Positions 10,201 to 21,194 are shown, numbered from the stretch's first letter. The stretch: DNA of 64,000 nucleotides from an uncultured bacterium (GCA_902462155.1 CABQAQ010000006.1:89256-153255), one strand, 5' to 3'. Notes: generated by a model from the letters alone, not told the origin. Made by a program: numbers and translations.

Positions 10201-10832
10201 TACGACAACCTTTCAGTTATTTCTTTTATTGAATTCTCTGTTATTATTACGCTGTTAGCTTCTAATAAGTCTTTTACATTTAAATTTGTTGGTAGTATTA
10301 CTCTTACATTTGGCATATTTCTTGATGCTATCTTTAAATAACCATTCTCTGGTAATCTGTCATCTGCTATTATTAATACTTTACCCACAGCCTTTAATGC
10401 TTTTAATGTATTGGCCATTATTTTTGTCTTTGGCTCATTTACTTCAGAAAAATCTTTTACTATAATTGTATCTTCTACTCTAGCTGATAATGCCGATTTT
10501 AATGCTAATTTTCTAGCCTTCTGTGGCATTGAAAAACTATAATCACGTGGTTTTGGACCAAATGATACACCACCACCTGCAAATAATGGTGAACGTATTG
10601 AACCGGCTCTTGCTCTTCCTGTTCCCTTTTGCTTCCAAGGCTTTCTTCCGCCCCCTGATACTTCAGCTCTTGTCTTCGCTGAAGCTGTTCCTGCTCGCCC
10701 ATTATTTAATTGACGTCTTAATGCTAAATGCATTACATGCACGTTAGGCTCTATTCCAAATACTTTTTCATCTAAAGCTATCTGCCCAACAGCATTACCT
10801 TGTATATTTAAGATCGATATTTCTTTTGTCAT
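10200..10832 (-). CDS. rplD: 50S ribosomal protein L4
   Basis: L4 binds 23S rRNA and reaches into the exit tunnel with an extended loop, here RAEVSGGGRKPWKQKGTGRARAGS with its basic, Gly-rich character. In E. coli it also represses its own operon. The 210-residue length is normal, and the Rossmann-like C-terminal half (KVLIIADDRLPENGY) is intact. It lies 30 bp after rplC. Confidence 0.97.
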   Translation of the reverse strand: MTKEISILNIQGNAVGQIALDEKVFGIEPNVHVMHLALRRQLNNGRAGTASAKTRAEVSGGGRKPWKQKGTGRARAGSIRSPLFAGGGVSFGPKPRDYSFSMPQKARKLALKSALSARVEDTIIVKDFSEVNEPKTKIMANTLKALKAVGKVLIIADDRLPENGYLKIASRNMPNVRVILPTNLNVKDLLEANSVIITENSIKEITERLS

Positions 10833-10862
10833 TTCTTATAATCCTCATTAAATTCTTTTAAT

Positions 10863-11504
10863 TTAAGAGTTCCATTTAACTCTAGATGGCTTTACTGTTA
10901 CAAATGCTCCTTCGCATCCAGGTACTGAACCTTTCACTAATAATAAGTTAGACTCTTCATCTACTCTTACTACCTTTAATTTAGAGATTGTAACATTCTC
11001 ATTTCCCATATTTCCAGCCATACGTTTACCTTTTATTACTCGGCCAGGGGTTGTTCCCGCTCCTATAGAACCAGGCTCCCTATGATTCTTTGAACCATGT
11101 GCCATTGGACCTCGGCCAAAATTCCAACGCTTTACTGTCCCTTGAAATCCCTTACCTATTGATTTAGCTGTTACATCCACTTTCTCTATATCTTTTAATA
11201 TAGATACTGTTATCTCTTGACCAACTTTATAAGCTTGAGGATCATCTACTCTAAATTCTTTTAAATGTCTATAATTCTCTTCTAATCCAGCTTTTCTTAA
11301 ATGACCCATCTCAGGACGAGTTATATGTTTCTCTTTACATTTGTCATATCCTAATTGTACTGAATTGTACCCGTCTGTATCTTTTGTCTTTATCTGTGAT
11401 ACAACCAATGGATCAACTTTAATAACTGTTACTGGTATTGCCAAGCCATTTTCATCAAAGACTTGGGTCATACCTAATTTCTTTCCAATTATACCTAGTG
11501 TCAT
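10863..11504 (-). CDS. rplC: 50S ribosomal protein L3
   Basis: L3 nucleates 50S assembly near the peptidyl-transferase centre. The 213-residue sequence opens MTLGIIGKKLGMTQVFDENG and contains the signature FGRGPMAHGSKNHREPGSIG with the Gln/His-bearing loop that is methylated in some bacteria. It follows rpsJ after a 114-bp gap in which I see no hairpin or other feature. Confidence 0.97.
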   Translation of the reverse strand: MTLGIIGKKLGMTQVFDENGLAIPVTVIKVDPLVVSQIKTKDTDGYNSVQLGYDKCKEKHITRPEMGHLRKAGLEENYRHLKEFRVDDPQAYKVGQEITVSILKDIEKVDVTAKSIGKGFQGTVKRWNFGRGPMAHGSKNHREPGSIGAGTTPGRVIKGKRMAGNMGNENVTISKLKVVRVDEESNLLLVKGSVPGCEGAFVTVKPSRVKWNS

Positions 11505-11618
11505 TTCTTACCTTTCTTTTGCGAGCGCTACGTACCAATATCTTTTCTTCTTGCTGCAGGATTCTACCTTCGTAGTTCACATTAAACTATTCAATTTTAA
11601 TGCTCTTTATAGATCTCT

Positions 11619-11936
11619 CTATAATTTAACCTCTATATCTACTCCTGCCGGTAAATCCATTCTACTTAATTCTTCTGTTGTCTGATGCGTAGGATCATAT
11701 ATGTCAATTATTCTCTTGTGTATCCTTCTCTCAAAATGCTCACGTGACTTCTTATCAACGTGTGGCGATCTCAATACACAATATATTCTACGTCTTGTAG
11801 GAAGTGGTATAGGCCCTGCTACTTTTGCCTCTGTTCTCTTCGCAGTCTCTACTATCTTCTCTGCTGATACGTCTATCAATTTATGATCATACGCCTTTAA
11901 ACAAACTCTTATTCTTTGTCTTGCACTACTTGCCAT
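11619..11936 (-). CDS. rpsJ: 30S ribosomal protein S10
   Basis: S10 (NusE) acts in the 30S head and in transcription antitermination with NusB. The 105-residue protein carries [14 protein letters not shown] and the signature [21 protein letters not shown]. It is the first gene of this ribosomal operon: rpsL-rpsG-fusA-tuf, which usually precede it, are not here. A good promoter lies about 90 bp upstream. Confidence 0.97.
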   Translation of the reverse strand: MASSARQRIRVCLKAYDHKLIDVSAEKIVETAKRTEAKVAGPIPLPTRRRIYCVLRSPHVDKKSREHFERRIHKRIIDIYDPTHQTTEELSRMDLPAGVDIEVKL

Positions 11937-12025
11937 GCCTGTCTTTTCCTATTTTTTATTTGTACTTCCTTTAAAATTTCACTCTCTGTCTCTTTTCTCA
12001 CACATCATGAAACCTTAGTATTCCT

Positions 12026-12054
12026 ACTCTATTACAAACATTTTTTATCGTCAA
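12026..12054 (-). promoter_or_regulatory. Promoter of the S10/spc ribosomal operon
   Basis: On the minus strand TTGACG (12054-12049) and TAGAGT (12031-12026) are separated by exactly 17 bp. Transcription would start near 12019, giving a leader of about 83 nt before rpsJ. It is the best housekeeping-type promoter I found in the window, consistent with an operon of 18 ribosomal genes. Confidence 0.65.
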
Positions 12055-12116
12055 TCACTTCATTTTCTCTTTTGGCAAATTCTTAATATTTATTCATAAT
12101 CTTACTCCCTTAATAA

Positions 12117-12146
12117 AATATTCACCTATTTTTATAGGTGAATATT
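12117..12146 (-). terminator. 13-bp perfect hairpin downstream of the first calpain-like gene
   Basis: AATATTCACCTAT and its exact complement flank a TTTT loop, 98 bp after the stop codon of the minus-strand protease gene. A short T-rich stretch follows on the minus strand. It most likely ends that transcript before the S10 promoter. Symmetry would also allow an operator role. Confidence 0.6.
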
Positions 12147-12243
12147 CTTTCCTTTATATTACTAATTCCTTAAATAAAAACTTTATCTCTTAATTAATAC
12201 CTAAAATTCTTACTATATTCAAACTATTCTGCTTTATCAATAA

Positions 12244-14883
12244 TTACTTAAAGTTACTATCTCCTTTTCTTTTATAATTATTTCCACTTATACTTAATCC
12301 CATATCAGCTAATGTTTTTAGATTTTTGGGTGATGGAAGCAGAATAGATTTTACAATTTCAACAATATCACTCTCGCTATTACAGCCTAAATCATTCATT
12401 AAATTCAACATATATTCTACTCGTGGATCATCTTCTTTGACATTGTCTCCTAATTTTGCAAACTCCATAGATAATTTCACAAGTTCAAACTTTTTATGGC
12501 TGTTGATAAGCAATTTTCTGTTGGCATCATCTAATTCTAATGCCTCCTGGTTAGCATCCTCTGAATTTTGCATGCTCGTCTGTCTTTTTTCAAGTTGCAC
12601 CAATTCTTCTTTAATTTTTTCATCTTTATATTCAATCATAATTTTTATCGGCTCTTCATCCTCCTTTAATTTTTCAAATATATCATCCAGATTCGTCTTA
12701 TTTCTTAATTCAGCTAATTGAGCCTCTCCATATTTATTCGCTAATTGATAATAGTAAAAATCAGGAACTGTCCTTGTAACATTATCAAGCGATACAAAAC
12801 CTTGCCTATTCGAACTATTAGGCTCTTCAACAATTACACCATAATGTTCAGCCTCTACTATAGCTTGTGCATGATTATTCCATAATCTACCAAGCAAACT
12901 TTCGGTGCTTTTATTTCCTATAACAAATTCCAAGTAAGTTCCCTCAGGTTTATTTTCAAATTCATACCCCATTAACTGGCTCATATCTTTTACCGTTCCA
13001 ATATCTATAAAATAAGAAAATTCTGATTGGCTCTCACTTTTAAGTGAACCGTATTCGTTACAAATATTTTCTAATCTTTTATCTACCCCTTTATCAGTTG
13101 CTTGTAAAATATGCATTACTTCGGGATTGTATTTTTCTGCTTTTAACGCTCTTTCACAAGCTTGTAATTCTTCTAAAATCTTAAAACCTAATGAACCATC
13201 TAACGCTTTTTCACTTTGTTTAAAGCCTTCGATTTCGCCCTTTTCATTTAAGTTATATGTTAACTCAACTTTTCCTCCGGGATATTTTACTTTTAATGTT
13301 TTTCCGTCGTCACTTGTCGTAAAACATTTATATATATCTACTCTTTTTTCTGGATCCTTCATAAATTGTACAAAGCAATTTACTAAATAACAATCTCCGG
13401 TTTGTTGTATTGGTGACATTGTCCTTTCTTCATCAGCTGGGAATAATTGTGCTAATGTATTAACACCAATATTTAATTTTGCTTTACCTCTTTCAGGAAC
13501 ATTTATGACTGCTTTACCATCTTCGTCTTCGCTTCTGGTTTCTAATTTACTTAAATCAAGATCTTGACGTTCTACACCAGGTCCATTATTTCTTTTACTT
13601 TCATCTGCTACCAAATCAAGTCTAGACTGCTGCGTTCTTGCAACTTCACTCAATAATGTTTTGTATTCATTGCCTGTATTTATTATTAAGCTTGTAATTA
13701 AACTATCTAAGTATTCAAAAGTTGTACCTGGAGTTTGAGGAAGTTTTTTTATAGACATCTCATCCATTAAACCTTCTTTTTCTAGGAACTTTTTAACTGT
13801 ATTATTATAGCTATTTAATACCTGTTCATATACTGTAATTAATTTATTTCTTGTGTTGCCCTTTTTACATACTTTTATTTTTTTTAACAAGTCATTAATA
13901 GTTGTACAATCCTTCAAATATTCCTCATCTATTTCTTCTCCTTTCATTGTTTCCTCAATTAATTCTTTTACCATACTTTTTAATGATGACAACTTTAATA
14001 ACATTTCTTCTTTTTTTTGAGCAGCAACCATTTTATCTGTTAAGCTTTTATATTTTTCTAGTTGTGATCCACCAAAACTTGTTTTAGCTTGTCTTACTCT
14101 TTCTTGTCCTCCATCCAATTGTTTCACTTGCTCTTCTGCTGATGAATATTTTCGTCTTAAAAATCTTTTCTTAACTCCATTTACTTCTCTTTCTTTTGTA
14201 TAAAATCCATTATCCGAAAAAAAATAGAACGAAGATTCATATCCTCCTTCGTATTTTAAGGAGGAAGGATTTTCTGCTTTTTCTTCATATTTTAAATCAG
14301 TATATTTATCACCAAACCTCTTTTCATTTCTGCGAATAATTTCTCTTTTGGCATCCATCCTACGTTCTTTATAATCTTCATTAAAGTCAACTTTTTGTTG
14401 CAATTCTTCTATACTAAAAGTTTTAAAATAATCACTTAATTCTTCTAATTGTGGTTTTAAAAGTTTCATATACTCACAGAATTCAAATGCAGTTGTATCA
14501 GGCATATAACTACTATCACTTATTTCTTGCAATTCTAAAATTTTTTTACCTAGAGGAGATATTTTTAAAAGACTCATACTATTAATCTTGGCTTGTACTA
14601 CTTTTAAAGTCGCGTTCAGATCTTTAACATTTTGCTTAAATTTTAATCTATCAGGATTTTTCTTATCTAAATGACTTAAACTTAAACCGCTTGCAGTTTG
14701 ATAAATTTCTATTCCATTTATTTCTTCAGGCTTTTTATTTTCAATGTTAACACCTTTAAAAGCATCTTCCTTTTGAGGTTCTTTAGCTAATAGATCTTTA
14801 TTCAAACTAATCGTTGTAGCTGATTTGGTTTGCGCTGGATTTGCTTGAAAACTATTTGATCGTGAAATTTTTGGACTTTCCAT
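12244..14883 (-). CDS. Large calpain-like cysteine protease (family C2-like), paralogue 1
   Basis: The 879-residue protein has a calpain-type catalytic core in its second half. The nucleophile motif is QQTGDCYLVNCF (Cys498), the His motif LWNNHAQAIV (His671), and the Asn is in VEEPNSSNR (Asn689). An acidic block (DLDLSKLETRSEDEDGKA, about 441-458) and an AKLNIGVNTLAQLFP segment precede the Cys. The first 440 residues are charged, partly coiled-coil and unrelated to known calpain modules; about 190 residues follow the core. There is no signal peptide, membrane segment or calcium-binding EF hand. The N-terminus shares GIEIYQTASGLS and ISDSSYMPD with the 820-residue paralogue. A GAGGT ribosome-binding site 6 bp before the ATG fixes the start. 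Substrate, location and any export route are unknown. Confidence 0.72.
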   Translation of the reverse strand: MESPKISRSNSFQANPAQTKSATTISLNKDLLAKEPQKEDAFKGVNIENKKPEEINGIEIYQTASGLSLSHLDKKNPDRLKFKQNVKDLNATLKVVQAKINSMSLLKISPLGKKILELQEISDSSYMPDTTAFEFCEYMKLLKPQLEELSDYFKTFSIEELQQKVDFNEDYKERRMDAKREIIRRNEKRFGDKYTDLKYEEKAENPSSLKYEGGYESSFYFFSDNGFYTKEREVNGVKKRFLRRKYSSAEEQVKQLDGGQERVRQAKTSFGGSQLEKYKSLTDKMVAAQKKEEMLLKLSSLKSMVKELIEETMKGEEIDEEYLKDCTTINDLLKKIKVCKKGNTRNKLITVYEQVLNSYNNTVKKFLEKEGLMDEMSIKKLPQTPGTTFEYLDSLITSLIINTGNEYKTLLSEVARTQQSRLDLVADESKRNNGPGVERQDLDLSKLETRSEDEDGKAVINVPERGKAKLNIGVNTLAQLFPADEERTMSPIQQTGDCYLVNCFVQFMKDPEKRVDIYKCFTTSDDGKTLKVKYPGGKVELTYNLNEKGEIEGFKQSEKALDGSLGFKILEELQACERALKAEKYNPEVMHILQATDKGVDKRLENICNEYGSLKSESQSEFSYFIDIGTVKDMSQLMGYEFENKPEGTYLEFVIGNKSTESLLGRLWNNHAQAIVEAEHYGVIVEEPNSSNRQGFVSLDNVTRTVPDFYYYQLANKYGEAQLAELRNKTNLDDIFEKLKEDEEPIKIMIEYKDEKIKEELVQLEKRQTSMQNSEDANQEALELDDANRKLLINSHKKFELVKLSMEFAKLGDNVKEDDPRVEYMLNLMNDLGCNSESDIVEIVKSILLPSPKNLKTLADMGLSISGNNYKRKGDSNFK

Positions 14884-14916
14884 AATTAAACCTCATAAAA
14901 ATAGTATATAAATAAT

Positions 14917-14943
14917 ATATCGGCATATTAAATATAAAATTTA
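14917..14943 (-). promoter_or_regulatory. Sigma-28/SigF-type promoter of calpain-like paralogue 1
   Basis: On the minus strand TAAATTTT, 11 bp, then GCCGATAT matches the FliA/sigma-28 consensus TAAAGTTT-N11-GCCGATAA at 14 of 16 positions. It lies 34 bp before the ATG. CG dinucleotides are scarce in this AT-rich DNA, so the GCCGATA core is unlikely to be random. Confidence 0.6.
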
Positions 14944-15062
14944 ATCATTTTGTATATTATTTATATACTATTTAACATTTTGTAACATATTCTGTCTATG
15001 TTTCTTAGGCAATAAATAGTTTACTTTTTCAAAGTAACTTTTATTCATAATAATTCTTTTAT

Positions 15063-17525
15063 TTATTGTTTAAAGTTACTTGCACTTTTTCTATTATAAT
15101 TATATCGGTACAAAGCCTCAAAAAGTATTTTATCATATTCAACAAAACCTTCACGATTTGAACTGTTCGGCTCTTGAATCTTCACTCCATAATGATTTGA
15201 ACCTACAATCGATTGCGCATGGTTTAACCACAAACGACCTTTCCCATCTGAATGATCATAAACACCACTATAAGAATTATCAATACCCACATCTTCTGCT
15301 TCTAATTTATCAGTTACTTGAACTAAATCATATTGCAACAATTTTGCCACCATCTCTAATGTACCAGAATCTACAAAATAAGAAAATTCGGACCGCAACA
15401 TTTCCTCTTCGTCTTTTTTACTATTTAATCTTCTTATACCCATATCATAGATTTCTTTTAATTTATCATCTACAGACATTCTAGTATCTTGCTTTAATTG
15501 ATTTATCCCATATCTTTTTAAATAATCTTCATAAGTTTCATCATCTTCATAAGTTCCATCTAGCGGAAATGCGAAATTAAATTTTAATGCTTTCTCTATT
15601 CTTTCCCACGCAATTAACTCTTCTAGAATCTGAAAACCTTTAGAACCATCTAGCGCATTTTCACTCGGCCTAAAATTTATTATTTGACCTTCATCATCCA
15701 CTTTATATGTTAAACTAACATTCCCTCCAGGATATTTTGCCGTTAATATCTTCTCTCCTTTTTCATTTATTTTTTCTTCAAAATATTTATACATATCTAC
15801 TCTTTTTTCAGGATCCTTCATAAATTGTACAAAGCAATTTACTAAATAACAATCTCCTGTCTGCTGTATCGGTGACATTGTTTTTTTATCATAATATGGA
15901 AATAATGTCTCTAAGGTTTTACTAGAAATATCTAATTTTGCTTTACCCTTTCCAGTTACCTCTATTATTGCTTTACCATCTTCGTCTTCGCTTCTGGTTT
16001 CTAATTTACTTAAATCAAGATCTTTACGTTCTAGACCAGGTGAGTTTGTCCTTTTTGTAATATCTGTCTGACGATCTGCTCGCTCATTTAAACTGGCTAC
16101 TTTAGATATTTCAAAATCTAAAATATCTTTTAACTCATCTATTGTCTTATTAGCTAAATCTTCTTGTGCAAATTTGTCATTACAAGAAATTAAATTTAAT
16201 ATTATACTGTTTTTTATTAAATTTTCTTCTGAACTATAATTATTCCACATATCTTCAAATTCTACATTCTTCATTTCATTTTCTAACATATAGTCAATTA
16301 AAGCAAATATTCTATCTTCTCTATTATTGTAAGGACCTCGATCTTCAAACAATTTTTTGTTATCAAAAATTTTAATTAAATCTTCTAAATTTTTATTTTG
16401 TAGGCTTTCCTCGGATTCTAAACCTGCCAATATCATTCCTCTACTTAAAACATCCTGATATAGTAAATCAATCTCACTAATTACGTCATTCATATCTATA
16501 TCTAAATAAGTATACTTTATCTTCTTCCAAGTATTATTCTTTTCTATATTATTATATTTCTTACCTTCTTCAGTTATTAATTGATTTTGTTCTAATTGAT
16601 TAATTTGATCTTGTCCAGATTCATATTTTTTTCTTACTTTCAATTTTTTTGCTTTGTCTTCTCGATCTTTTACATAAAAATCATTTTCCATAAACTCATA
16701 AGACTTATCATTTAATTTTTCTTCATATTTCTTTTGTATATATCCTTCAGAAGTAAATATTGCCTGATTTCTCTTAATAAGTTCTATTTTAGCTGCCGTT
16801 CTTTTATTTTTATAGGCCTCATTAAAATTAACTATTTTTTCTAATTCTGCTATATCAAAATCTTTTATAAAATTTTTCACATCATTATTTTCTAGACTAG
16901 ATAGGGTGGTTGGCTCTCCTAAAAAATCAGCTTCCTGATTATTCATAAAAGGTGCTAGCAATAAATTATCCTCTTCTAGACTAGGTAGGGTGGTTGGCTC
17001 TCCTAAAAAATCAGCTTCCTGATTATTCATAAAAGGTGCTAGCAATAAATTATCCTCTATATCACTATTTTTTGTGTCCTCTTGAGGGTCATCAATGAAT
17101 TTTAGTTCGTCTTTTGCTAATTTCATCAATTCACAGAATTCAAATGGTATTATATCTGGCATATAACTGCTGTCACTTATTTCTGGAAGTGATAAAACTT
17201 TATCATATATCACTGACCCTGTAGAAATATTTTCTTTAAACTTTGCTAATAATGAATTCATATATTCAACATTTTTCTTAAAAGTTAGTCTATCAGGATC
17301 ATTTTTATTTAAATGACTTAAACCGCTTGCTGTTTTATATATATCTATTCCTTTTATTTTTTCAGGCTTTCTATTTTCAACAACTGTACCTTTATTATCT
17401 TTTTCATTAACTTTATTTAATTCACATTTAGAAACTTGATTCTGTGTTTCAACTCTTTTCACATCTGAAGTTGTGGCCGGATGATATCTTTTTATATTTT
17501 TTCTATTTAAGGTGTATTCTTCCAT
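15063..17525 (-). CDS. Large calpain-like cysteine protease, paralogue 2, with an internal 28-residue duplication
   Basis: The 820-residue product is a paralogue of the previous gene. The triad is Cys559 (QQTGDCYLVNCF), His769 (LWLNHAQSIV) and Asn787 (QEPNSSNR). It shares the N-terminal segment GIDIYKTASGLS, the acidic block near 502-519 and the PEKRVDMYKYF region. It ends about 30 residues after the Asn, so it lacks the C-terminal extension of paralogue 1. Residues 157-184 and 185-212 are an almost identical acidic duplication (LLLAPFMNNQEADFLGEP) absent from paralogue 1. No signal peptide or membrane segment is seen. Between the shared ends (about residues 215-480) the two proteins have diverged strongly, which suggests different partners or targets. 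Function is inferred from the protease core only. Confidence 0.72.
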   Translation of the reverse strand: MEEYTLNRKNIKRYHPATTSDVKRVETQNQVSKCELNKVNEKDNKGTVVENRKPEKIKGIDIYKTASGLSHLNKNDPDRLTFKKNVEYMNSLLAKFKENISTGSVIYDKVLSLPEISDSSYMPDIIPFEFCELMKLAKDELKFIDDPQEDTKNSDIEDNLLLAPFMNNQEADFLGEPTTLPSLEEDNLLLAPFMNNQEADFLGEPTTLSSLENNDVKNFIKDFDIAELEKIVNFNEAYKNKRTAAKIELIKRNQAIFTSEGYIQKKYEEKLNDKSYEFMENDFYVKDREDKAKKLKVRKKYESGQDQINQLEQNQLITEEGKKYNNIEKNNTWKKIKYTYLDIDMNDVISEIDLLYQDVLSRGMILAGLESEESLQNKNLEDLIKIFDNKKLFEDRGPYNNREDRIFALIDYMLENEMKNVEFEDMWNNYSSEENLIKNSIILNLISCNDKFAQEDLANKTIDELKDILDFEISKVASLNERADRQTDITKRTNSPGLERKDLDLSKLETRSEDEDGKAIIEVTGKGKAKLDISSKTLETLFPYYDKKTMSPIQQTGDCYLVNCFVQFMKDPEKRVDMYKYFEEKINEKGEKILTAKYPGGNVSLTYKVDDEGQIINFRPSENALDGSKGFQILEELIAWERIEKALKFNFAFPLDGTYEDDETYEDYLKRYGINQLKQDTRMSVDDKLKEIYDMGIRRLNSKKDEEEMLRSEFSYFVDSGTLEMVAKLLQYDLVQVTDKLEAEDVGIDNSYSGVYDHSDGKGRLWLNHAQSIVGSNHYGVKIQEPNSSNREGFVEYDKILFEALYRYNYNRKSASNFKQ
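16891..17058 (-). repeat. Two in-frame 84-bp direct repeats inside calpain-like paralogue 2
   Basis: Copies at 16891-16974 and 16975-17058 differ at a single base by eye. Each encodes 28 residues, so the frame is kept. Such identity implies a recent duplication or ongoing homogenisation, and copy number could vary between strains. Confidence 0.9.
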
Positions 17526-17560
17526 ATTTAAGTTCTTTCTAAAAAATAATAGTAATTATA

Positions 17561-17587
17561 TATACGTATAGATTTAAATATTCTTTA
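17561..17587 (-). promoter_or_regulatory. Weaker sigma-28-like element upstream of calpain-like paralogue 2
   Basis: On the minus strand TAAAGAAT, 11 bp, then TACGTATA lies 35 bp before the ATG. The -35 half is good and the CG pair falls in the same register as in paralogue 1, but the -10 half is poor. I list it mainly because position and spacing match the other two protease genes. Confidence 0.35.
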
Positions 17588-17717
17588 ATTTTTATATACA
17601 ATTTTTTCTAAATTTTACAAATATTAAATATTTTAAAAAATTCCTAATTATGAATTTTTTATATTTTTAAGCTATAATTTAAAAGTATTAATTACTATAA
17701 AAGAATGGTATTATCTT

Positions 17718-18398
17718 ATGAAAAGAAAAGTGCAAGTTTTTTCAGGTGCTTATGCTAGCGGTAAATCTGAAACGGCTATTAATAGAGCCTTATTTAACCT
17801 TCATTCTTTAGGCCGTAAAACTACTCTTGTTGACTTAGATACGGTTGAACCGGCTTATTGCCTTCGACCAATTGTAAAACAACTAGAAAATCTGGGATTA
17901 AATATTATTGCTCAAAAAGAATATTTTGGACTAGGTGAAGCAGCTAGTTATGTTACTCAAGAACAAATTAATTGCCTATCCTCTGATGGCGATATTGTTA
18001 TCGATGTAGGATATGGAGCTTCTGGACTCGATATTTTGGATATCATTAATAATATAGAAAAAGAACCTGATTTAGAAATTAATTTAGTAGTTAATACTTC
18101 AAAATTTGAAACTATGAACTTTGATAATATTATGGAATATCTTAATCTTGCTCAAGGGTTGAATAATCAACCTTGGAAGAAATTTTCCGGCCTTGTTTCT
18201 AATACTCATTTTGGTAATGATACTACTAAAGATGATATTATTAATGGATATAATATTCTAAAAAAAGTATCTTTACATACAGGTATTCCTATTATTGGCA
18301 TTGGTGCCGATATTAACTTAAAATCTCATTTACAAAATAAATTCGATTCTGTTGATATCTGGTATTACCAACGTATGATGCCTAATGCTTTATGGTAA
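17718..18398 (+). CDS. P-loop NTPase of the CobQ/MinD/ParA-like type, function unknown
   Basis: The 226-residue protein opens VQVFSGAYASGKSE, a Walker A of the form GxxxxGKS (residues 10-17). An acidic pair follows in TTLVDLDTVEPAYCLR and a Walker B-like DIVIDVGYGASG. This arrangement resembles SIMIBI-class NTPases that read a nucleotide state, but it lacks the deviant-Walker signature lysine of ParA/MinD. No partner gene such as parB or minE is adjacent. The gene stands alone, convergent with a protease relic. TATAAT at 17673-17678 is a possible -10 element. It may be a nucleotide-dependent switch or a small kinase. Confidence 0.6.
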   Translation: MKRKVQVFSGAYASGKSETAINRALFNLHSLGRKTTLVDLDTVEPAYCLRPIVKQLENLGLNIIAQKEYFGLGEAASYVTQEQINCLSSDGDIVIDVGYGASGLDILDIINNIEKEPDLEINLVVNTSKFETMNFDNIMEYLNLAQGLNNQPWKKFSGLVSNTHFGNDTTKDDIINGYNILKKVSLHTGIPIIGIGADINLKSHLQNKFDSVDIWYYQRMMPNALW

Positions 18399-18493
18399 TT
18401 TCTCTAATCTTAAGTTGTATTTATTTGTATCAAAAAATTTGTTTAGTTATATTTTTTCTTATTGTTTTTATCTTTTTAATTTATCTACTAATT

Positions 18494-18531
18494 AAAGTAT
18501 GTTTTATGATAATCATAAAATAATACTTTTT
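18494..18531. terminator. Bidirectional terminator between the P-loop NTPase and the protease relic
   Basis: An imperfect long hairpin (AAAGTAT...TTTTATGAT / ATCATAAAA...ATACTTT) with a very short loop is followed by a T-run on the plus strand and preceded by an A-run. It separates two convergent transcripts. The surrounding 18399-18568 holds nothing else recognisable. Confidence 0.65.
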
Positions 18532-18568
18532 AGTTTAAAGAAACTTTTCCTTATTACATTATTATAAG

Positions 18569-18985
18569 TTAATCCCGTTTATAAGATTTAACAGTTAATT
18601 TATTTTTGAAAAAATTTAGAACAGAAGATTCAATCTCTCGATTAGTCATTTTATCTTGATTAAAGTATTCTTCTGCAGATTGGTTAGTAAAATATTGACG
18701 ATATCTTAGTGAGAATACCGGTAGAAATATATTAAAAGATTGATCATAAGAAATATCACCTATACGATTTGAAGTATTTGGTTCTACAACCTGAAAACCA
18801 TATTTATTTGCTGAAATGATTTGTTGTGCGTGCTGGTTTAAAAATATACCTTGAGAATTTTTAACATGTGGACTTACAAACCATACGTCGTCACCTATTA
18901 TATCCTCTTCTATATAAGTATTGTAATTCATTAACTGCTTAATATGATCTGAAGTACCTGAATCAATAATATTAAATATATCCAT
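18569..18985 (-). pseudogene. C-terminal relic of a calpain-like protease
   Basis: The open frame (138 residues from the first Met) matches only the second half of the calpain-like core of the two large proteins. It has IIDSGTSDHIKQLMNY, then FLNQHAQQII carrying the catalytic His, then VVEPNTSNR carrying the Asn. The Cys half is missing. Upstream of the first ATG the frame stays open for about 15 codons and then hits a stop, with no start codon or ribosome-binding site. It is therefore most likely the remains of a third full-length gene beside these paralogues. A stand-alone regulatory fragment is possible but there is no sign that it is translated. Confidence 0.7.
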
Positions 18986-19160
18986 ATCTTGAGGAGCACC
19001 TAAATTTTGTCTTTCAGCACTTTTCTTTAAAAAAAATTATAACAATTTACAACCAATTATTAATTTTTTGTTAATGTTTTTAAGATTTTATAGTATTTGA
19101 TTGTATAAATATAATATATAAATAAAAAGTAATAATTAGTAAAAAAGGAGGCTAAAAATC

Positions 19161-19448
19161 ATGTCAATTAAACCGTTATATGACAAACTAGTAATTAAAG
19201 TAATCGATGATACACAAACTACATCAGGTGGTATATTTATTCCGGATAGTGCAAAAGAAAAACCACAAAAAGGTGAAGTAATAGCAGTAGGAGAAGGTAG
19301 AATTTTAGATAATGGAACAAGAGAACCTATGGATGTAAAAGTAGGTCAAACTGTTTTATATGCTAAATATTCAGGATCTGATGTTAAAATTGATAACGAA
19401 ACATTCAAAATTTTATCTGTAAAAGATATTCTAGGTATAATTGAATAA
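19161..19448 (+). CDS. groES: GroES co-chaperonin
   Basis: This 95-residue co-chaperonin caps GroEL and drives folding-chamber closure. The signature IKPLYDKLVIKV, the mobile loop DTQTTSGGIFIPDSAKEKP and the roof hairpin are intact. A strong AAAAAGGAGG lies 9 bp upstream of the ATG. It is followed by groEL after 64 bp in a standard bicistronic operon. TATAAT at 19110-19115 may be the -10 box, with only a weak -35 (TTTATA) 17 bp before it. I searched the leader for a CIRCE dyad and found none, so HrcA control is not evident. Confidence 0.97.
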   Translation: MSIKPLYDKLVIKVIDDTQTTSGGIFIPDSAKEKPQKGEVIAVGEGRILDNGTREPMDVKVGQTVLYAKYSGSDVKIDNETFKILSVKDILGIIE

Positions 19449-19500
19449 TTTTTCTAGTTAAAAATATTAATAAAACATTTTTAAATACAAATTTTTTTAA

Positions 19501-21165
<1,665 letters not shown>

Positions 21166-21194
21166 TTTATTTACATTTTACTTTCTCATCATTT

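Noticed and set aside
18986..19160. Possible CIRCE/HrcA operator before groES
   Set aside because: No TTAGCACTC-N9-GAGTGCTAA dyad or close variant was found; the single GCAC-like string is not repeated inversely.
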